Below are positions 49,851-58,654 of a stretch of 64,000 bases of DNA, piece after piece. Under the pieces are notes generated by a model. The model had not been told where the DNA came from. It did not search any database and was given only the letters and a program-made list of their open reading frames with translations. This stretch comes from Lentzea flava. GTDB taxonomy: Bacteria > Actinomycetota > Actinomycetes > Mycobacteriales > Pseudonocardiaceae. The stretch is taken from NCBI RefSeq assembly GCF_014648475.1, contig NZ_BMRE01000016.1, forward strand, positions 88,887-152,886, given 5' to 3'. Made by a program: the position numbers and the translations under genes. Position 1 is the stretch's first letter; every line of letters starts with the position of its first letter.

Positions 49851-49880
49851 ACCACGGGGAAAGGGTGCGTTACACAGTTG

Positions 49881-50897
49881 TTACCGCGGTGGCGCGGTGG
49901 ACTCGCGGACCACGAGCGACGGCGGCGCGAGTGCGATCACCTGCCGTGGTTCGCCCGCCACCTCGGCGGCGATCGCGGCGAGGCAGGCCCGGCCGAGTCC
50001 GGCGAAGTCCATCCGCACGGTCGTGAGCGCCGGTGTCCAGTAGGCGGCGCCGGGCACGTCGTCGAACCCGATGATGCTGACATCTCCCGGCACGTCCCGG
50101 CCTGCCTCGTAGAGCGCACGACGCACCGCCAGGGCCGTGTCGTCGTTGCCGCACAACACCGCCGTCACGTCCGGATCGGACGCGAGCCGGACACCCGCGA
50201 GGTAGGCCGACCGCACATCCCACCCCGCTGTCAGCACCTCGGGCACAGGCACGTCCGCCGCCTCCAGCGCCGCGCGCCACCCGGACTGACGTGCGCTCGT
50301 GCCGCTCTCCGACGGGATCGCCACGTGGTGCACCGTGCGATGCCCCAGCTCCAGCAGATGCCGGGTCGCGTCGACGGCGGCCTGACGTTCGTCCAGGAAG
50401 ACCATCGTCCGCGAGACGCCCAGGAGTCCACCGGCTTCCGTGGCGGCCACCGCGGGAACGTCCGCCGGCAGTGCCCGCAGCACCTCGGCACCCGCGGGGT
50501 CGAACGCGATCACCACGACACCACCCGCGTTGGGATCGCTCACGTGCTCCACCGCGTGGTGGACATTGGCCGGGCTGCCCGACTCCACCACCCTGACCCC
50601 GACGGCGAACCCCGCCGACCGCGCGGCCTCCTCGATGCCCTGCAACGTCGCCGCGTAGCCGTACAACGTGGTGTTGGCGATCACCACCGTCACCGTGCTC
50701 GACAACCCCGAACCGAGTGCCCTGGCCGCGCGGTTCGGCCGATACCCCAGGCGCCCGATGACCTCGAGCACGTGCCTGCGCGTATCGGCGTTCACCCGCG
50801 GCGAGTCGTTCAGCACCCGTGACACCGTCTGGCGCGAAACGCCGGCAGCCGCCGCGACATCCCGGATGCTCGGCGTAGCAGAAGATCGTCGTGGCAC
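49881..50897 (-). CDS. LacI-family regulator of the GH36 operon
   Basis: A 338-residue complete LacI/GalR regulator. The DNA-binding head is SIRDVAAAAGVSRQTVSRVL followed by NDSPRVNADTR. The sensor domain includes AVLCGNDDTALAVRRALYEA and SIIGFDDVPGAAYWTPALTT. It is immediately upstream of the GH36 operon on the same strand, with the GTGAGCGCTAACAC operator in the intervening 101 bp. Because the same 14-mer and relatives precede GH10, GH16, GH43 and GH78, this protein is the best candidate for a wider hemicellulose/pectin regulator in the window; that role is inference. Confidence 0.88.
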   Translation of the reverse strand: MPRRSSATPSIRDVAAAAGVSRQTVSRVLNDSPRVNADTRRHVLEVIGRLGYRPNRAARALGSGLSSTVTVVIANTTLYGYAATLQGIEEAARSAGFAVGVRVVESGSPANVHHAVEHVSDPNAGGVVVIAFDPAGAEVLRALPADVPAVAATEAGGLLGVSRTMVFLDERQAAVDATRHLLELGHRTVHHVAIPSESGTSARQSGWRAALEAADVPVPEVLTAGWDVRSAYLAGVRLASDPDVTAVLCGNDDTALAVRRALYEAGRDVPGDVSIIGFDDVPGAAYWTPALTTVRMDFAGLGRACLAAIAAEVAGEPRQVIALAPPSLVVRESTAPPR

Positions 50898-51317
50898 GCC
50901 GATATCGTGATCGCTGCCCCTCGTGGCGTCAAAGCCCGCATCGGCCCACCGCCGTCGTGCTTGCCGCTACGCCGACGGCCGCCAGCTCGGCGCCCACTGC
51001 CCGAAGCTGACCGAAGTGCGAACGCACCGGCATCGTCATCGACGACCGGCAGACAGCCGCCGATCACCTCGTGAGTTGGTTGTGCACCAAGGCGTTGACG
51101 CTCACGTCGTGCTCCACGTCCACTTGCTCCGGCACGTCGCACTCGATGCGGTGGGCGGAAGGTCGCCGACGCGACCTTCGACCAGATCAACACCGCGGTG
51201 CGCACCCGTCAGCCGTTCGAGCGATCCTGGCTGGCCTGCTCCCGCGACAGGCTGCGCCTGCTGATTCACCCTCAGAACGTTGACCCGGTACCGGGGTACA
51301 GGGTTCATGCTGGGGCG
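50898..51317. other. intergenic region, no supported gene
   Basis: 420 bp between the LacI gene and the MerR gene. The stretch 51165-51270 reads in frame with MerR as VADATFDQINTAVRTRQPFE and might be a remnant of another protein, but it lacks a start and a recognisable family. The MerR promoter lies at 51280-51311. Confidence 0.4.
51280..51311 (+). promoter_or_regulatory. MerR-type promoter with palindrome in an elongated spacer
   Basis: A TTGACC -35 element at 51280-51285 is followed by the perfect palindrome CCCGGTACCGGG (51284-51295) and GTAC. The presumed -10 region around 51305-51310 gives a long spacer, as MerR regulators require. The start GTG is at 51318, so the message may have almost no leader. 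Confidence 0.55.
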
Positions 51318-51719
51318 GTGAGGACGAACGAACTGGCCTCGCGGGCCGCGGTGCACCCGGAAACCCTGCGGTACTACCTGCGCCGGGGTCTGCTGGCCGA
51401 ACCGGAGAGGACGGCCGGCGGATACCGCTCCTACCCGCCGGAAGCGGTGGCGCGCGTGAGGTTCATCAAGCGGGCGCAGGAGCTCGGCTTCACGCTCACG
51501 GAGATCGACACCCTGCTGCATCTGGCCGCCGGCGGCCCGGACAGCTGCGACCGCGTACGGGCACTCGCCGCCGACAAGATCGGCGACCTGCGGCGCCGCA
51601 TCGCCGACCTGCAGGCGTTGGAAGCGGGCCTGAGGAGCCTGGTGGCCACGTGCGACCGTCCCCGCGCCGAGCGGGACTGCCCGATCCTGCACCAGCTCGG
51701 TCAGCCGGAGGAGCCATGA
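51318..51719 (+). CDS. merR: MerR-family regulator of mercury-responsive type
   Basis: A 133-residue MerR protein. The winged helix-turn-helix is TNELASRAAVHPETLRYYLR, then RTAGGYRSYP and a long dimerisation helix. Three cysteines stand where MerR Hg(II) ligands are expected: C77 in GGPDSCDRV, and C112 and C121 spaced by eight residues (TCDRPRAERDCPI). This supports mercury or a related thiophilic metal as inducer. GTG 51318 is chosen from the LRYY-type motif spacing and the promoter just upstream. No mercuric reductase or MerB-like lyase is next to it, so either a partial system or another metal is possible. Confidence 0.8.
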   Translation: MRTNELASRAAVHPETLRYYLRRGLLAEPERTAGGYRSYPPEAVARVRFIKRAQELGFTLTEIDTLLHLAAGGPDSCDRVRALAADKIGDLRRRIADLQALEAGLRSLVATCDRPRAERDCPILHQLGQPEEP

Positions 51720-52195
51720 CGACCCGTCGAATCGGCCCGTGGGGCACCGCGGTCCGCATCGTCATCGGCGTGTGGCTGGCGGGCAGCGTGGTGATCGGGC
51801 ACGCGACACGTGGCTGGCATCCGTTGGCCTGGTTGCTGGGTCTGGTGGTGTTCCCGGCCTTGGCGCTCGGCTGGCAGTGGTGGCGCGCCCGCCGCACCCC
51901 CGCACCGCTGCGCGCCACCGGGATCGCCGGCCACGCGGTCAACATCAGCGTGTTCTTCGCGCTGTACCTGACCTGGTGGTACGCGCCGCCCATCGACGTC
52001 CTGAGCGACGCCGCCCTGCTGTTCTACGGCAGCTCGATGCTGCTGGCCGCCGCGCGTGGCTACGCGGGCTGCGAGGTGCTGGCGCTGTCGAACTGGCTGT
52101 TGCACCGCCATGACCAGATCGGGTGCATGCCGTTCTGGCCGATCGACGCCCTTGAGACACGACACCGATCCGCGGAGGTACGAGATGCGGGTTGA
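51716..52195 (+). CDS. small integral membrane protein of the MerR operon
   Basis: A 159-residue protein with about four membrane segments (AVRIVIGVWLAGSVVIGHAT, PLAWLLGLVVFPALALGWQW, AVNISVFFALYLTWWYAPPI, and one around SDAALLFYGSSMLLAAARGY). Two cysteines near the C-terminus (GYAGCEVLALSNWLLHRHDQ, then IGCMPFWPID) could bind a metal. Its ATG overlaps the merR stop (ATGA). Similar small proteins occur in actinobacterial mer-like operons; transport of the metal is a reasonable guess, not shown. Confidence 0.7.
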   Translation: MTTRRIGPWGTAVRIVIGVWLAGSVVIGHATRGWHPLAWLLGLVVFPALALGWQWWRARRTPAPLRATGIAGHAVNISVFFALYLTWWYAPPIDVLSDAALLFYGSSMLLAAARGYAGCEVLALSNWLLHRHDQIGCMPFWPIDALETRHRSAEVRDAG

Positions 52196-52445
52196 GCTGT
52201 TGCTCGCCCCTGACTGCCCGAACGCGTCGGCGACCAAGTCCGCGTTGACCCGGGCGCTGCACGAACTCGAGCTCACCGTTCCCGTGGTCGAGCAGGTCGG
52301 AGACTTCCCGTCGCCCACCGTCCTGGTCGACGGCGATGACGTCATGAACGACCGCTGCGGCGCACCGCGGATGCGCGCCTGCCGGCTGGACGTGCCCACC
52401 GTTGCGAAGCTGCTGTCCGCATTGCGCAGAACAGCCGAGGAGTGA
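52185..52445 (+). CDS. thioredoxin-fold small protein of the MerR operon
   Basis: An 86-residue protein that begins MRVELLLAPDCPNASATKSA, a thioredoxin/glutaredoxin-like first strand in which only one cysteine (C11) of the redox motif remains. It contains the FPSPTVLVDGDDVM strand and two later cysteines (DRCGAPRMRACRL). It overlaps the membrane-protein gene by 11 bp. It probably binds or relays the metal sensed by MerR. Similar small proteins accompany organomercury genes in actinobacteria. Confidence 0.65.
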   Translation: MRVELLLAPDCPNASATKSALTRALHELELTVPVVEQVGDFPSPTVLVDGDDVMNDRCGAPRMRACRLDVPTVAKLLSALRRTAEE

Positions 52446-52622
52446 GCGCGGTGATGACGTGCGACGAGGCGCCGACAGTACGCTCACGATCGGCCAGATG
52501 GACCACGTCGCCACAGATCTCTGTCCACTTTGGACCCTTTTTGGCACTCCTGTTCCTCGTAATCTGCCCGTGAGTGCGATTGGATGGCCGATGGGGATTT
52601 TCGACGAACAGGAGCCCATCTG

Positions 52623-53519
52623 ATGCGTTCGTTGGTTCTGGCAATGATGTTGATCCTCGGGCTGGCCGCGCCCGCCGTGGCGGCACAGCCCGAGAAGATC
52701 ATTGTGCTGCCCGGCGCGAAGTCGGCCGAGGGCATCACCGAAGGCAGGGGAACCACTTTCTACGCCGGAGACCTCTTCGCCGGCGACATCTACCGCGGTG
52801 ACGTCAGACGCGGCACCGCCGAGTTGTTCATCGACGCGCCGGTCGGCCGGGCAGCAGTCGGCATGACCGCCGACCTCCGACACGACCTGCTCTTCGTGGC
52901 AGGCGGGTTCACCGGCCAGGCATACGTCTACGACCTGTGCACCGGCAAAACCGTTGCGGTGTACCAGTTCACCGAGGCCAACGTCGGCATGGTCAACGAC
53001 GTCACGCTGACCGCCGACGGCGCCTGGTTCACCGACATCCGGCAGGCACAGCTCTATTTCGTGCCGATCAGCCGTTCCGGCGGCCTCGGCCAGTTCCGCA
53101 CACTGGCGTTGACCGGCCCGGCCGGGGACGCCAGCGGGTCGATCAACAACAACGGCATCACCACCTCACCCGACTCGCGGTCGTTGATCGTGGCGCACAC
53201 CACTCGCGGCGAGCTCAACAAGGTCGATCCACGCACCGGCGCGAGCGAGACGATCCAGGGCGTCAGCGTCCCCGGCGCGGATGGAATAGTGCGTGACGGC
53301 CGCACGATGTGGGTCGTGCACAACAACAAGGTCAGCCGCATCCGCCTTGACCGCAACACCACAGCGGGCACCCTGGAGAAGGTCATCACCAGCCCGATCT
53401 TCCAATCGCCCAGCACCGTGGCGAAGTTCGGTGACCGGCTGGCAGTCGTGAACGCCAAGTTCGACACCGGCTTCCCGCCCACCGCCGACCAGTACGAGGT
53501 GATGGTCGTCAACAGCTGA
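52623..53519 (+). CDS. secreted beta-propeller protein (SMP-30/gluconolactonase-like)
   Basis: A 298-residue protein with a signal peptide (MRSLVLAMMLILGLAAPAVA, cleavage near residue 21) followed by repeated beta blades: EGITEGRGTTFYAGDLFAGD, GMTADLRHDLLFVAGGFTGQ, VGMVNDVTLTADGAWFTDIR, INNNGITTSPDSRSLIVAHT, GADGIVRDGRTMWVVHNNKV. This is the six-bladed SMP-30/NHL pattern. The function may be a lactonase or a binding protein; no catalytic claim is made. ATG 52623 has CAGGAG upstream. It is 177 bp from the MerR operon and probably independent. Two hairpins follow its stop. Confidence 0.75.
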   Translation: MRSLVLAMMLILGLAAPAVAAQPEKIIVLPGAKSAEGITEGRGTTFYAGDLFAGDIYRGDVRRGTAELFIDAPVGRAAVGMTADLRHDLLFVAGGFTGQAYVYDLCTGKTVAVYQFTEANVGMVNDVTLTADGAWFTDIRQAQLYFVPISRSGGLGQFRTLALTGPAGDASGSINNNGITTSPDSRSLIVAHTTRGELNKVDPRTGASETIQGVSVPGADGIVRDGRTMWVVHNNKVSRIRLDRNTTAGTLEKVITSPIFQSPSTVAKFGDRLAVVNAKFDTGFPPTADQYEVMVVNS

Positions 53520-53532
53520 TCACCCAGACGCG

Positions 53533-53617
53533 GTGCGGTGGCTTCGCGGACACCGCACGCGGCACCTTCCGCTCACACCGCGGTAGCCCTGCGCGGAATC
53601 TTGCCGGGCTACCGCGG
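53533..53617 (+). terminator. two tandem hairpins after the beta-propeller gene
   Basis: GTGCGGTG / CACCGCAC (53533-53540, 53551-53558) with a 10-base loop, then CCGCGGTAGCCC / GGGCTACCGCGG (53578-53589, 53606-53617) with a 16-base loop. They begin 14 bp past the stop. Confidence 0.65.
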
Positions 53618-53756
53618 CACTCGGCTCCGGCACCGCGGTGACGGCCGAGGTGTGCGGCTTCGGCAGGAGCAAGGGGGCGCATCCGTGCTGGATACAACGG
53701 CGATCTGGTGCTCGTGGACGGTGATCTGTCCCGTGATCAGGAGTTGCACCCCTGGT

Positions 53757-54197
53757 TCAGAACTCCTGCTGGGCGGCGAGAACACGGCGTGCGGTCGCCA
53801 CCACGGCCTGGGCCGGCGGAAGCACGTGCCTCGGTCCTGGTTCGTCGATCCATCGCCAGCCCATGCCGTCGGTCGGGATCACCGCATGGGTACCGGCGTG
53901 CCGTACGTCGGGCAGGTCGGTGACCAGGTCTGCCGGCGCCGGCTGGGTGAGGAACGTCCAGCAGGTGCCGTCGGGGTTCGCGGTGACCGGGCCCGCGAGC
54001 ATGGCAATGCGCAGCTGGGCCTGGACCTTCATGGCGAGGGAGGCGGGCATGGTGATCGCGTCGACGGCCTGGCCCAGTGCCATGGCGAGTTGCCGCTCGA
54101 CGATCGAGATGCTCACGGGCCAGCCGAACCGTTCCTCGTAGTGCGTGCGGGCCGTCGCGAGGTCCTGGAGCCATTGGGGGGATGCGGATGTCTTCAT
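53757..54197 (-). CDS. hypothetical protein resembling a bifunctional primase/polymerase N-terminal fragment
   Basis: A 146-residue cytoplasmic protein without signal peptide. Segments such as IVERQLAMALGQAVDAITMP, SLAMKVQAQLRIAMLAGPVT and GTCWTFLTQPAPADLVTDLP resemble short proteins annotated in Pseudonocardiaceae as related to prim-pol N-terminal domains. Catalytic residues for a polymerase are not evident. The ATG at 54195-54197 is preferred over the GTG two codons upstream because AGG is better spaced. It may be a stand-alone regulatory or DNA-associated protein; function unknown. Confidence 0.6.
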   Translation of the reverse strand: MKTSASPQWLQDLATARTHYEERFGWPVSISIVERQLAMALGQAVDAITMPASLAMKVQAQLRIAMLAGPVTANPDGTCWTFLTQPAPADLVTDLPDVRHAGTHAVIPTDGMGWRWIDEPGPRHVLPPAQAVVATARRVLAAQQEF

Positions 54198-54610
54198 TTT
54201 CACACCTGCCGGGTCGCAGCGATGTCAGGTACATGTATAAGAGACAATCCGCAGAAACAGCGGAAATGGCCGGTAAACAACTGCGCACGTCCCCGGCCGT
54301 GCTTCGGTGAATAGTCGCACCGACCCGGCAGCACGGGTGACAGCGCGTGGTGACGTGCGTTTTACATCCTTCACATGGTGTTAACTCCCGCCGCCGTCAC
54401 CGGCCGCGCCGGCCCGATTACCTTGACCTGCGGCTCCGCCAAGCGGGTTCGATGGCGGTCACTGCAAGTCATCAACGAGGGAGAACAACCCGCCGTTCGT
54501 CGTATTGACAGTGTTTTGACCACGTGCAACGTTATCGCCTGCCTGGGCGGGGTCAATGGCAGGGAATCGTTTTTGCGGGCGGCTGTCGATTTCCACAAAC
54601 GGAGGACGCT
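54198..54610. other. intergenic region between the prim-pol-like gene and the NIT-domain remnant
   Basis: 413 bp with no supported gene. It contains a TTGACA box at 54505-54510, a possible promoter element for the following gene, and the 13-mer TGTATAAGAGACA at 54234-54246, which matches the Tn5 mosaic end/sequencing adapter core (see findings). Confidence 0.45.
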
Positions 54611-55675
54611 GTGAACGCACGCCATCAGTCGGCGTCCGAAATCGGCGCGCCCGCGAAGAAAAGTGCCCGGCTCGTCGCGCGGTTGGTCGCGCCTCGCACG
54701 ATCCGCCACCGGCTGACCCAGATTCTTCTGGTGTCGCTGGCGCTCGTGCTGGCCCTGCTCGGTGTGATCGTCGTCGGTCAGTTCGCCGACTACTCCGCTG
54801 CCCACAACACGCAGAAAGCTGTTTCGCTCGCGCTGACCGTGCAGGACACAGCACATGAACTACAACGCGAGCGCGGGCTCACCAACGGCATGCTCGGCGG
54901 TGAGGACCGCTACGCCGCCGAGATCGGTCCACAGCGGACAACCACCGACAAAGCGTTGGGAGCGTTGAACAACGCCATCGCGGACGGCACCACACCAGGC
55001 GCACCCGCCGTGCGCACCGCACTCAACCGGCTCAACTCGTTGGCCACGACCAGGCAGAACGTGGACGCGGGCCGCGCTGACCGAGCCGCCACGTTCGAGT
55101 GCTACACCGCCGGTATCAGCGCGCTGAACGACGTCGAACCCGGCCTGGACGAAGCGCGTGATCCAGACCTCCGGCGCGGCCTGCAGGCGCTCGGCGCACT
55201 CGGCGCGGCGAAGGAGGCCACCGCGCAGGAACGCGGCTTCCTCAACGGTGTCTTCGCCGCCGGCCGTTTCGGCGCGGGCGAGTACATCCGCTTCACCGAG
55301 ATCCGCGCGGCCAAACAGGGCGCGCTCGCGGCTTTCCAGCAGGACGCCACCGTGACCAGACGGACCCAGCTGGACGACGGTCTGAAGACGGAATCCGCGT
55401 TGAGAGCCGCCAACTCCGAGACACGGGCGGTCGCGTCGGCGCAGGGCCCGATCGCCGAGCGCGTCGACCCTGTCGAGTGGTGGGCGCAGATGACCTCGGT
55501 CGTCGACCAGATGCGGACGTGCAACGCGCGGTCGGCGACGATCTGCGGCAACGCGCGGCAGAACTGCGCGACGACGCGACCGGCGCGTTGATCGTGTTTC
55601 TGATCCTGGCCGTCCTCGCGGTCGGTCTCGAAGTGGCGTTGGTGATCAGGATGCGGCGTCCGTGTGCAGACACGA
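54611..55675 (+). pseudogene. nitrate/nitrite-sensing-domain (NIT) membrane sensor, frameshifted and truncated
   Basis: GTG 54611 with GGAGGA upstream opens a NIT-domain sensor: a transmembrane segment RLTQILLVSLALVLALLGVI, then the all-helical NIT domain (HELQRERGLTNGMLGGEDRY, TAQERGFLNGVFAAGRFGAG). Near 55519 the frame breaks: QMRTCNARS replaces the expected VQRAVGDDL, which continues one frame over with RQRAAELRDDATGALIVFLI, the second membrane segment (AVLAVGLEVALVIRMR). One missing base explains this. After that segment the expected HAMP and histidine-kinase domains are absent. The gene is therefore a remnant, although a truncated one-membrane-segment protein of 326 residues could still be made. 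Confidence 0.75.
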
Positions 55676-55686
55676 TCTGGTTAAGG

Positions 55687-56075
55687 GTGGGCCTGATCGA
55701 GTTCAGAACTATTAACGGCCGGCGCGTCCCGATCAAGGGCGGTGGTAGGAGCGGGGCGGTGGTGGCGGCCGGGGTACTCGCGCTCGGCTTGGCCGGCGGC
55801 ACCGGCGGCCTGACCCTCGGGGGCGGATCCAGCCTGGTCTCCGAAGCCGGAGCGGGAGCGCAGAACGCCGTGCAGGGCGTCGGCTCCGGATCGGGCTCGG
55901 GTGGGTCCGCACAGCTCAAAGCCCGCAAGTCCGAGGGACAGAAGTCCGCGCGCAAGGCGCCAGCGGCCGCTTGCGGGCCGAGGTGGCGGACGAAGGAGTC
56001 GATCACAGCCCGGCGGCGCTGGACCTCGGGGAGTCGTTGCCACCGGTCACCGCACCTACGGCGCGGCCGATGTGA
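55687..56075 (+). pseudogene. degenerate hypothetical gene (Gly-rich membrane or secreted segment)
   Basis: From GTG 55687 the frame reads VGLIEFRTINGRRVPIKGGG, then a Gly/Ala hydrophobic stretch (VVAAGVLALGLAGGTGGLTL) and a basic KARKSEGQKSARK region. Around 55960 coding character shifts to the next frame (RLRAEVADEGVDHSPAALDL), ending at a TGA at 56073-56075. A single frameshift would join the two parts into about 129 residues. The opening fused to the sensor remnant suggests a deletion between two genes. No family is recognised. Confidence 0.5.
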
Positions 56076-56159
56076 GGGATGCCGAACTCGCGCACCTGTT
56101 GCGCCGCTGTGGTTACTTACGGGCTCGAACAGATCGTCGTCGTCCGGCAGATCCGCACG

Positions 56160-56335
56160 GCGGGGCACGCAGGCGCTCTCGAAGGCACTGGACGAGTGGC
56201 GCTTGCGGCTGACCACGCGCGGCGTCGCGATGCTCGAAGGCGCCAACCGCCTCGCCGGTTACGTCGCGTACCTGGACGTGCCGAAACCGCCGCGGACCCG
56301 TGGTTCGCGACCACGGGGTCCGTGGCGGACTGAGT
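56160..56335 (+). pseudogene. fragment of an unknown protein
   Basis: About 40 residues with normal protein character (TQALSKALDEWRLRLTTRGV, then AMLEGANRLAGYVAYLDV) occur without a start. Beyond 56290 sensible reading passes to another frame (DPWFATTGSVAD, stop 56333-56335). It looks like the C-terminal end of a small helical protein, perhaps from a secretion-associated family. It lies between the sensor remnant and MbtH. Confidence 0.4.
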
Positions 56336-56342
56336 CAGGTTC

Positions 56343-56552
56343 TCAGCGAACCGTTTCGCGCAGGCTCTTCGGCCGCATGTCGGTCCAGTGCCGGTCCACG
56401 TACGCGAGGCTGTCCGCTCGTCCGGCGGGACCGAACACCGCGCGCCACCCGGCGGGCAAGTCGGCGAACGACGGCCACAGCGAGTGCTGGTCCTCGTCGT
56501 TGACCACCACGTAGAACTCGCCGTTGTCGTCGTCGAACGGATTCACGGCCAT
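56343..56552 (-). CDS. mbtH: free-standing MbtH-like protein
   Basis: A 69-residue MbtH protein, the small partner that activates NRPS adenylation domains. The signature NDEDQHSLWPSFADLPAGW is complete, followed by DSLAYVDRHWTDMRPKSL. ATG 56550-56552 has GAGGAG upstream, which lies within the end of the thioesterase remnant. It is apparently intact while the adjacent NRPS gene is broken. A second MbtH domain is fused to the adenylation protein at 61049-63028, so this copy may serve another NRPS elsewhere. Confidence 0.92.
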   Translation of the reverse strand: MAVNPFDDDNGEFYVVVNDEDQHSLWPSFADLPAGWRAVFGPAGRADSLAYVDRHWTDMRPKSLRETVR

Positions 56553-58160
56553 TTCTCCTCGCTCAGGTACTTGTTGACGTAACGGCCGATTTCAGCCGCG
56601 TTCTCGGACCACATCATCTCGTTGTGCGCGCATTCGATTTCGATGCGCTTCACAGTTCCGTCAATGAACTTCCGCCACATGACGTCCAGCTCCACCTCAC
56701 CCTTCCGGCGTTCCCTGGTGGCCTGGTCGAGCAAGGCGCAGAAGAAGACCAGGTCGCCGCGGGGCACGGGAGAGGTGAATTCCATCTCAGCTCCGTGCGC
56801 TCGACGAAAAGAGCCGTGGCGTTCTGACGGTCGACTCGAACTCCTCTATTCCCGCCAGGTGCCCCATGTAATGCGCGAGATAGCGGCGCACGAGCCCTTC
56901 GTCCGGACTCCGGAAATCGGCGAAGTAACTCGACGGACCCGAGTCGAGCACACCGACGAGACCCACCTCGTGTGCCCGGCTATGCAGCTCTCCCGCCACC
57001 GCCTGGGCCATCGGCCCGCCCAGCGACCAGCCCAGCACGTGGTAGGGACGTAGGGACCTTCTGGCTGGATGCCTGGCCTGGGCGTCCTGGACCGCCTGGA
57101 ACACGCCTTCGAGGCTGTCGATCGGCGCGCACCGCGCCCGCACTGGCACGGTGTTGGTGAACATGCCGACGACGGTGTGCGCGTCCGGAAGCGTTTGATC
57201 AGCGACACGTTGTGCTCGGCGTGCTGCAGAACCCGCAGCCGCTCCGCGCGCACCCGCCCCGCCAGCTCGACGAGGGCGGCGGAGGGCGGCACGTCCGCCG
57301 CCATCGGCAGAGCGTGGAGTACAGGCCCAGCGCCTGCCGGATCTTGCCGCTGCGGTAGTTGACGCTGAAGGACAGCAACGGTTTCGGTGTGTCGCACCAG
57401 CGCTGGAGGAAGGCCGCCGTAGCCGCGGTGAGCAGGTCTGGGACCGGTGCACCCGCGTCCTGCCACCACGAGACCTCGCTCGCTTCGATCCTGGCCGTGT
57501 AGCTCGACGCCCAGCGGTGCCCCAGAATCCGGCGTCGCCCGCGCCGCCAGCCACTCGCGACGTGGTCCCTGCACACACGCCCCGAAGCAGCCGGGCCGCA
57601 CTGCCGTCGCCCGTGACGTAGTCCCGCCAGAACTCCTCCGCCTCCGAGAACCCTCCTGACGACCGGTACTCGGCCTCCAGCTCACCGTCGGTGCCCGGCG
57701 GGGTCCTCGGCTTCTCCGGCACCGGCGCACCGGCGCGCAGGGCTCGGTAGACCTCCGCGATGCACTGGGAGAGCAGGACGAAGACGCCGTACCCGTCTGT
57801 CACGATGTGGTGCAGGATCAGGCGGACGAGATGATGCCCGTCACCCAGCCGCACGGACCTGATCCGGAACAACAGGTCGGCACGGAGGTCGAACGGACGG
57901 CGGAGCACCTCGGCGAGGAACTCGCGGACCGCGAGCGCGGGGTCGGCCGCGCTGCTCACGTCAACGCGGAAGGGCTCCCAGTCGCCCAGGCCTCTGGGGA
58001 CGAGACGTGGTTCTTCGCCTTCACGGCGGAAATTGACCAGAAGAGGATCCGACTCGCCCCGGACATCCCAGATGGTCGTGGTGTTGTTGGGCTCATCGGG
58101 CGCGAGATTCTGTTCCAGCCACATCGGCTCCTGCGCCGAAGACCCAGCGATAGAACTCAT
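56543..58160 (-). pseudogene. NRPS remnant: condensation domain fused directly to thioesterase, several frameshifts
   Basis: The ATG at 58158-58160 (GGGAGG upstream) starts a condensation domain with the active-site HHIVTDGYG. After SAARLLRGV the frame is lost; later C-domain pieces lie in other frames (EVSWWQDAGAPVPDLLTAAT and LSFSVNYRSGKIRQALGLYS; LHALPMAADVPPSAALVELA; then VVGMFTNTVPVRARC back in the first frame). Immediately after this point the sequence becomes a thioesterase (YHVLGWSLGGPMAQAVAGEL), whose second half (FTSPVPRGDLVFFCALLDQA, 56543-56785) is again frameshifted. The rest of C and any adenylation and carrier domains are missing. At least four lesions make function very unlikely. 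Confidence 0.85.
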
Positions 58161-58318
58161 GCAGACCTCCCGCAGAAAGCGAACTTTCGACAAGTCCCAG
58201 GGCCTGGCGGACGCGATTCAGGCGCCGCGGTCGTCCCCGAACTCGGTACTATATTGGGCATTTCGCGTCCCAGGGCAAGAACCTGGCGGACGCTGCGAAA
58301 ACCCGTGGTCGGCATTGG

Positions 58319-58654
58319 TCAGTCGAGCTGCAACGGCGACGTGTCCACGGTCGTTCCACCCGTGCTGGTGCGGACCACCTCGGCCACGACTATCTCGTAG
58401 TAGGAATACCATTTCTCGCGGCCCATCCGCTTCGCCGCGAGGTGCGCCTCGTCGCGCCGCCACTTCTCCAGGGTTTCCGCGTTCCGCCAGCGGATGATCG
58501 CGAGCCGCTCACCGTCGTCGCTCGTGTACTCAAGGAAGTCCTGCGGGTCGTCGGAGGTGATGTCACGGACTCGTTCCCACATGGCCTTGTCCGCGGCGAG
58601 GTATTCCTCGCCCGCGTTCGGGGATAGACGGGACCGGAAGACGATGATGAACAT
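58319..58654 (-). CDS. antibiotic biosynthesis monooxygenase (ABM)-domain protein
   Basis: A 111-residue small ferredoxin-like alpha/beta protein of the ABM family: MFIIVFRSRLSPNAGEEYLA, DFLEYTSDDGERLAIIRW, RRDEAHLAAKRMGREKWYSY. Such proteins act as cofactor-independent oxygenases or as auxiliary heme- or metabolite-binding proteins. The start ATG overlaps the stop of the FAD monooxygenase, so the two are co-translated and probably act in sequence. Confidence 0.8.
   Translation of the reverse strand: MFIIVFRSRLSPNAGEEYLAADKAMWERVRDITSDDPQDFLEYTSDDGERLAIIRWRNAETLEKWRRDEAHLAAKRMGREKWYSYYEIVVAEVVRTSTGGTTVDTSPLQLD

Noticed and set aside
58203..58293. 12-bp direct repeat CCTGGCGGACGC at 58203 and 58282
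   Set aside because: Short and GC-rich, near a pseudogene start; no further copies or element structure seen, so not treated as a mobile-element trace.
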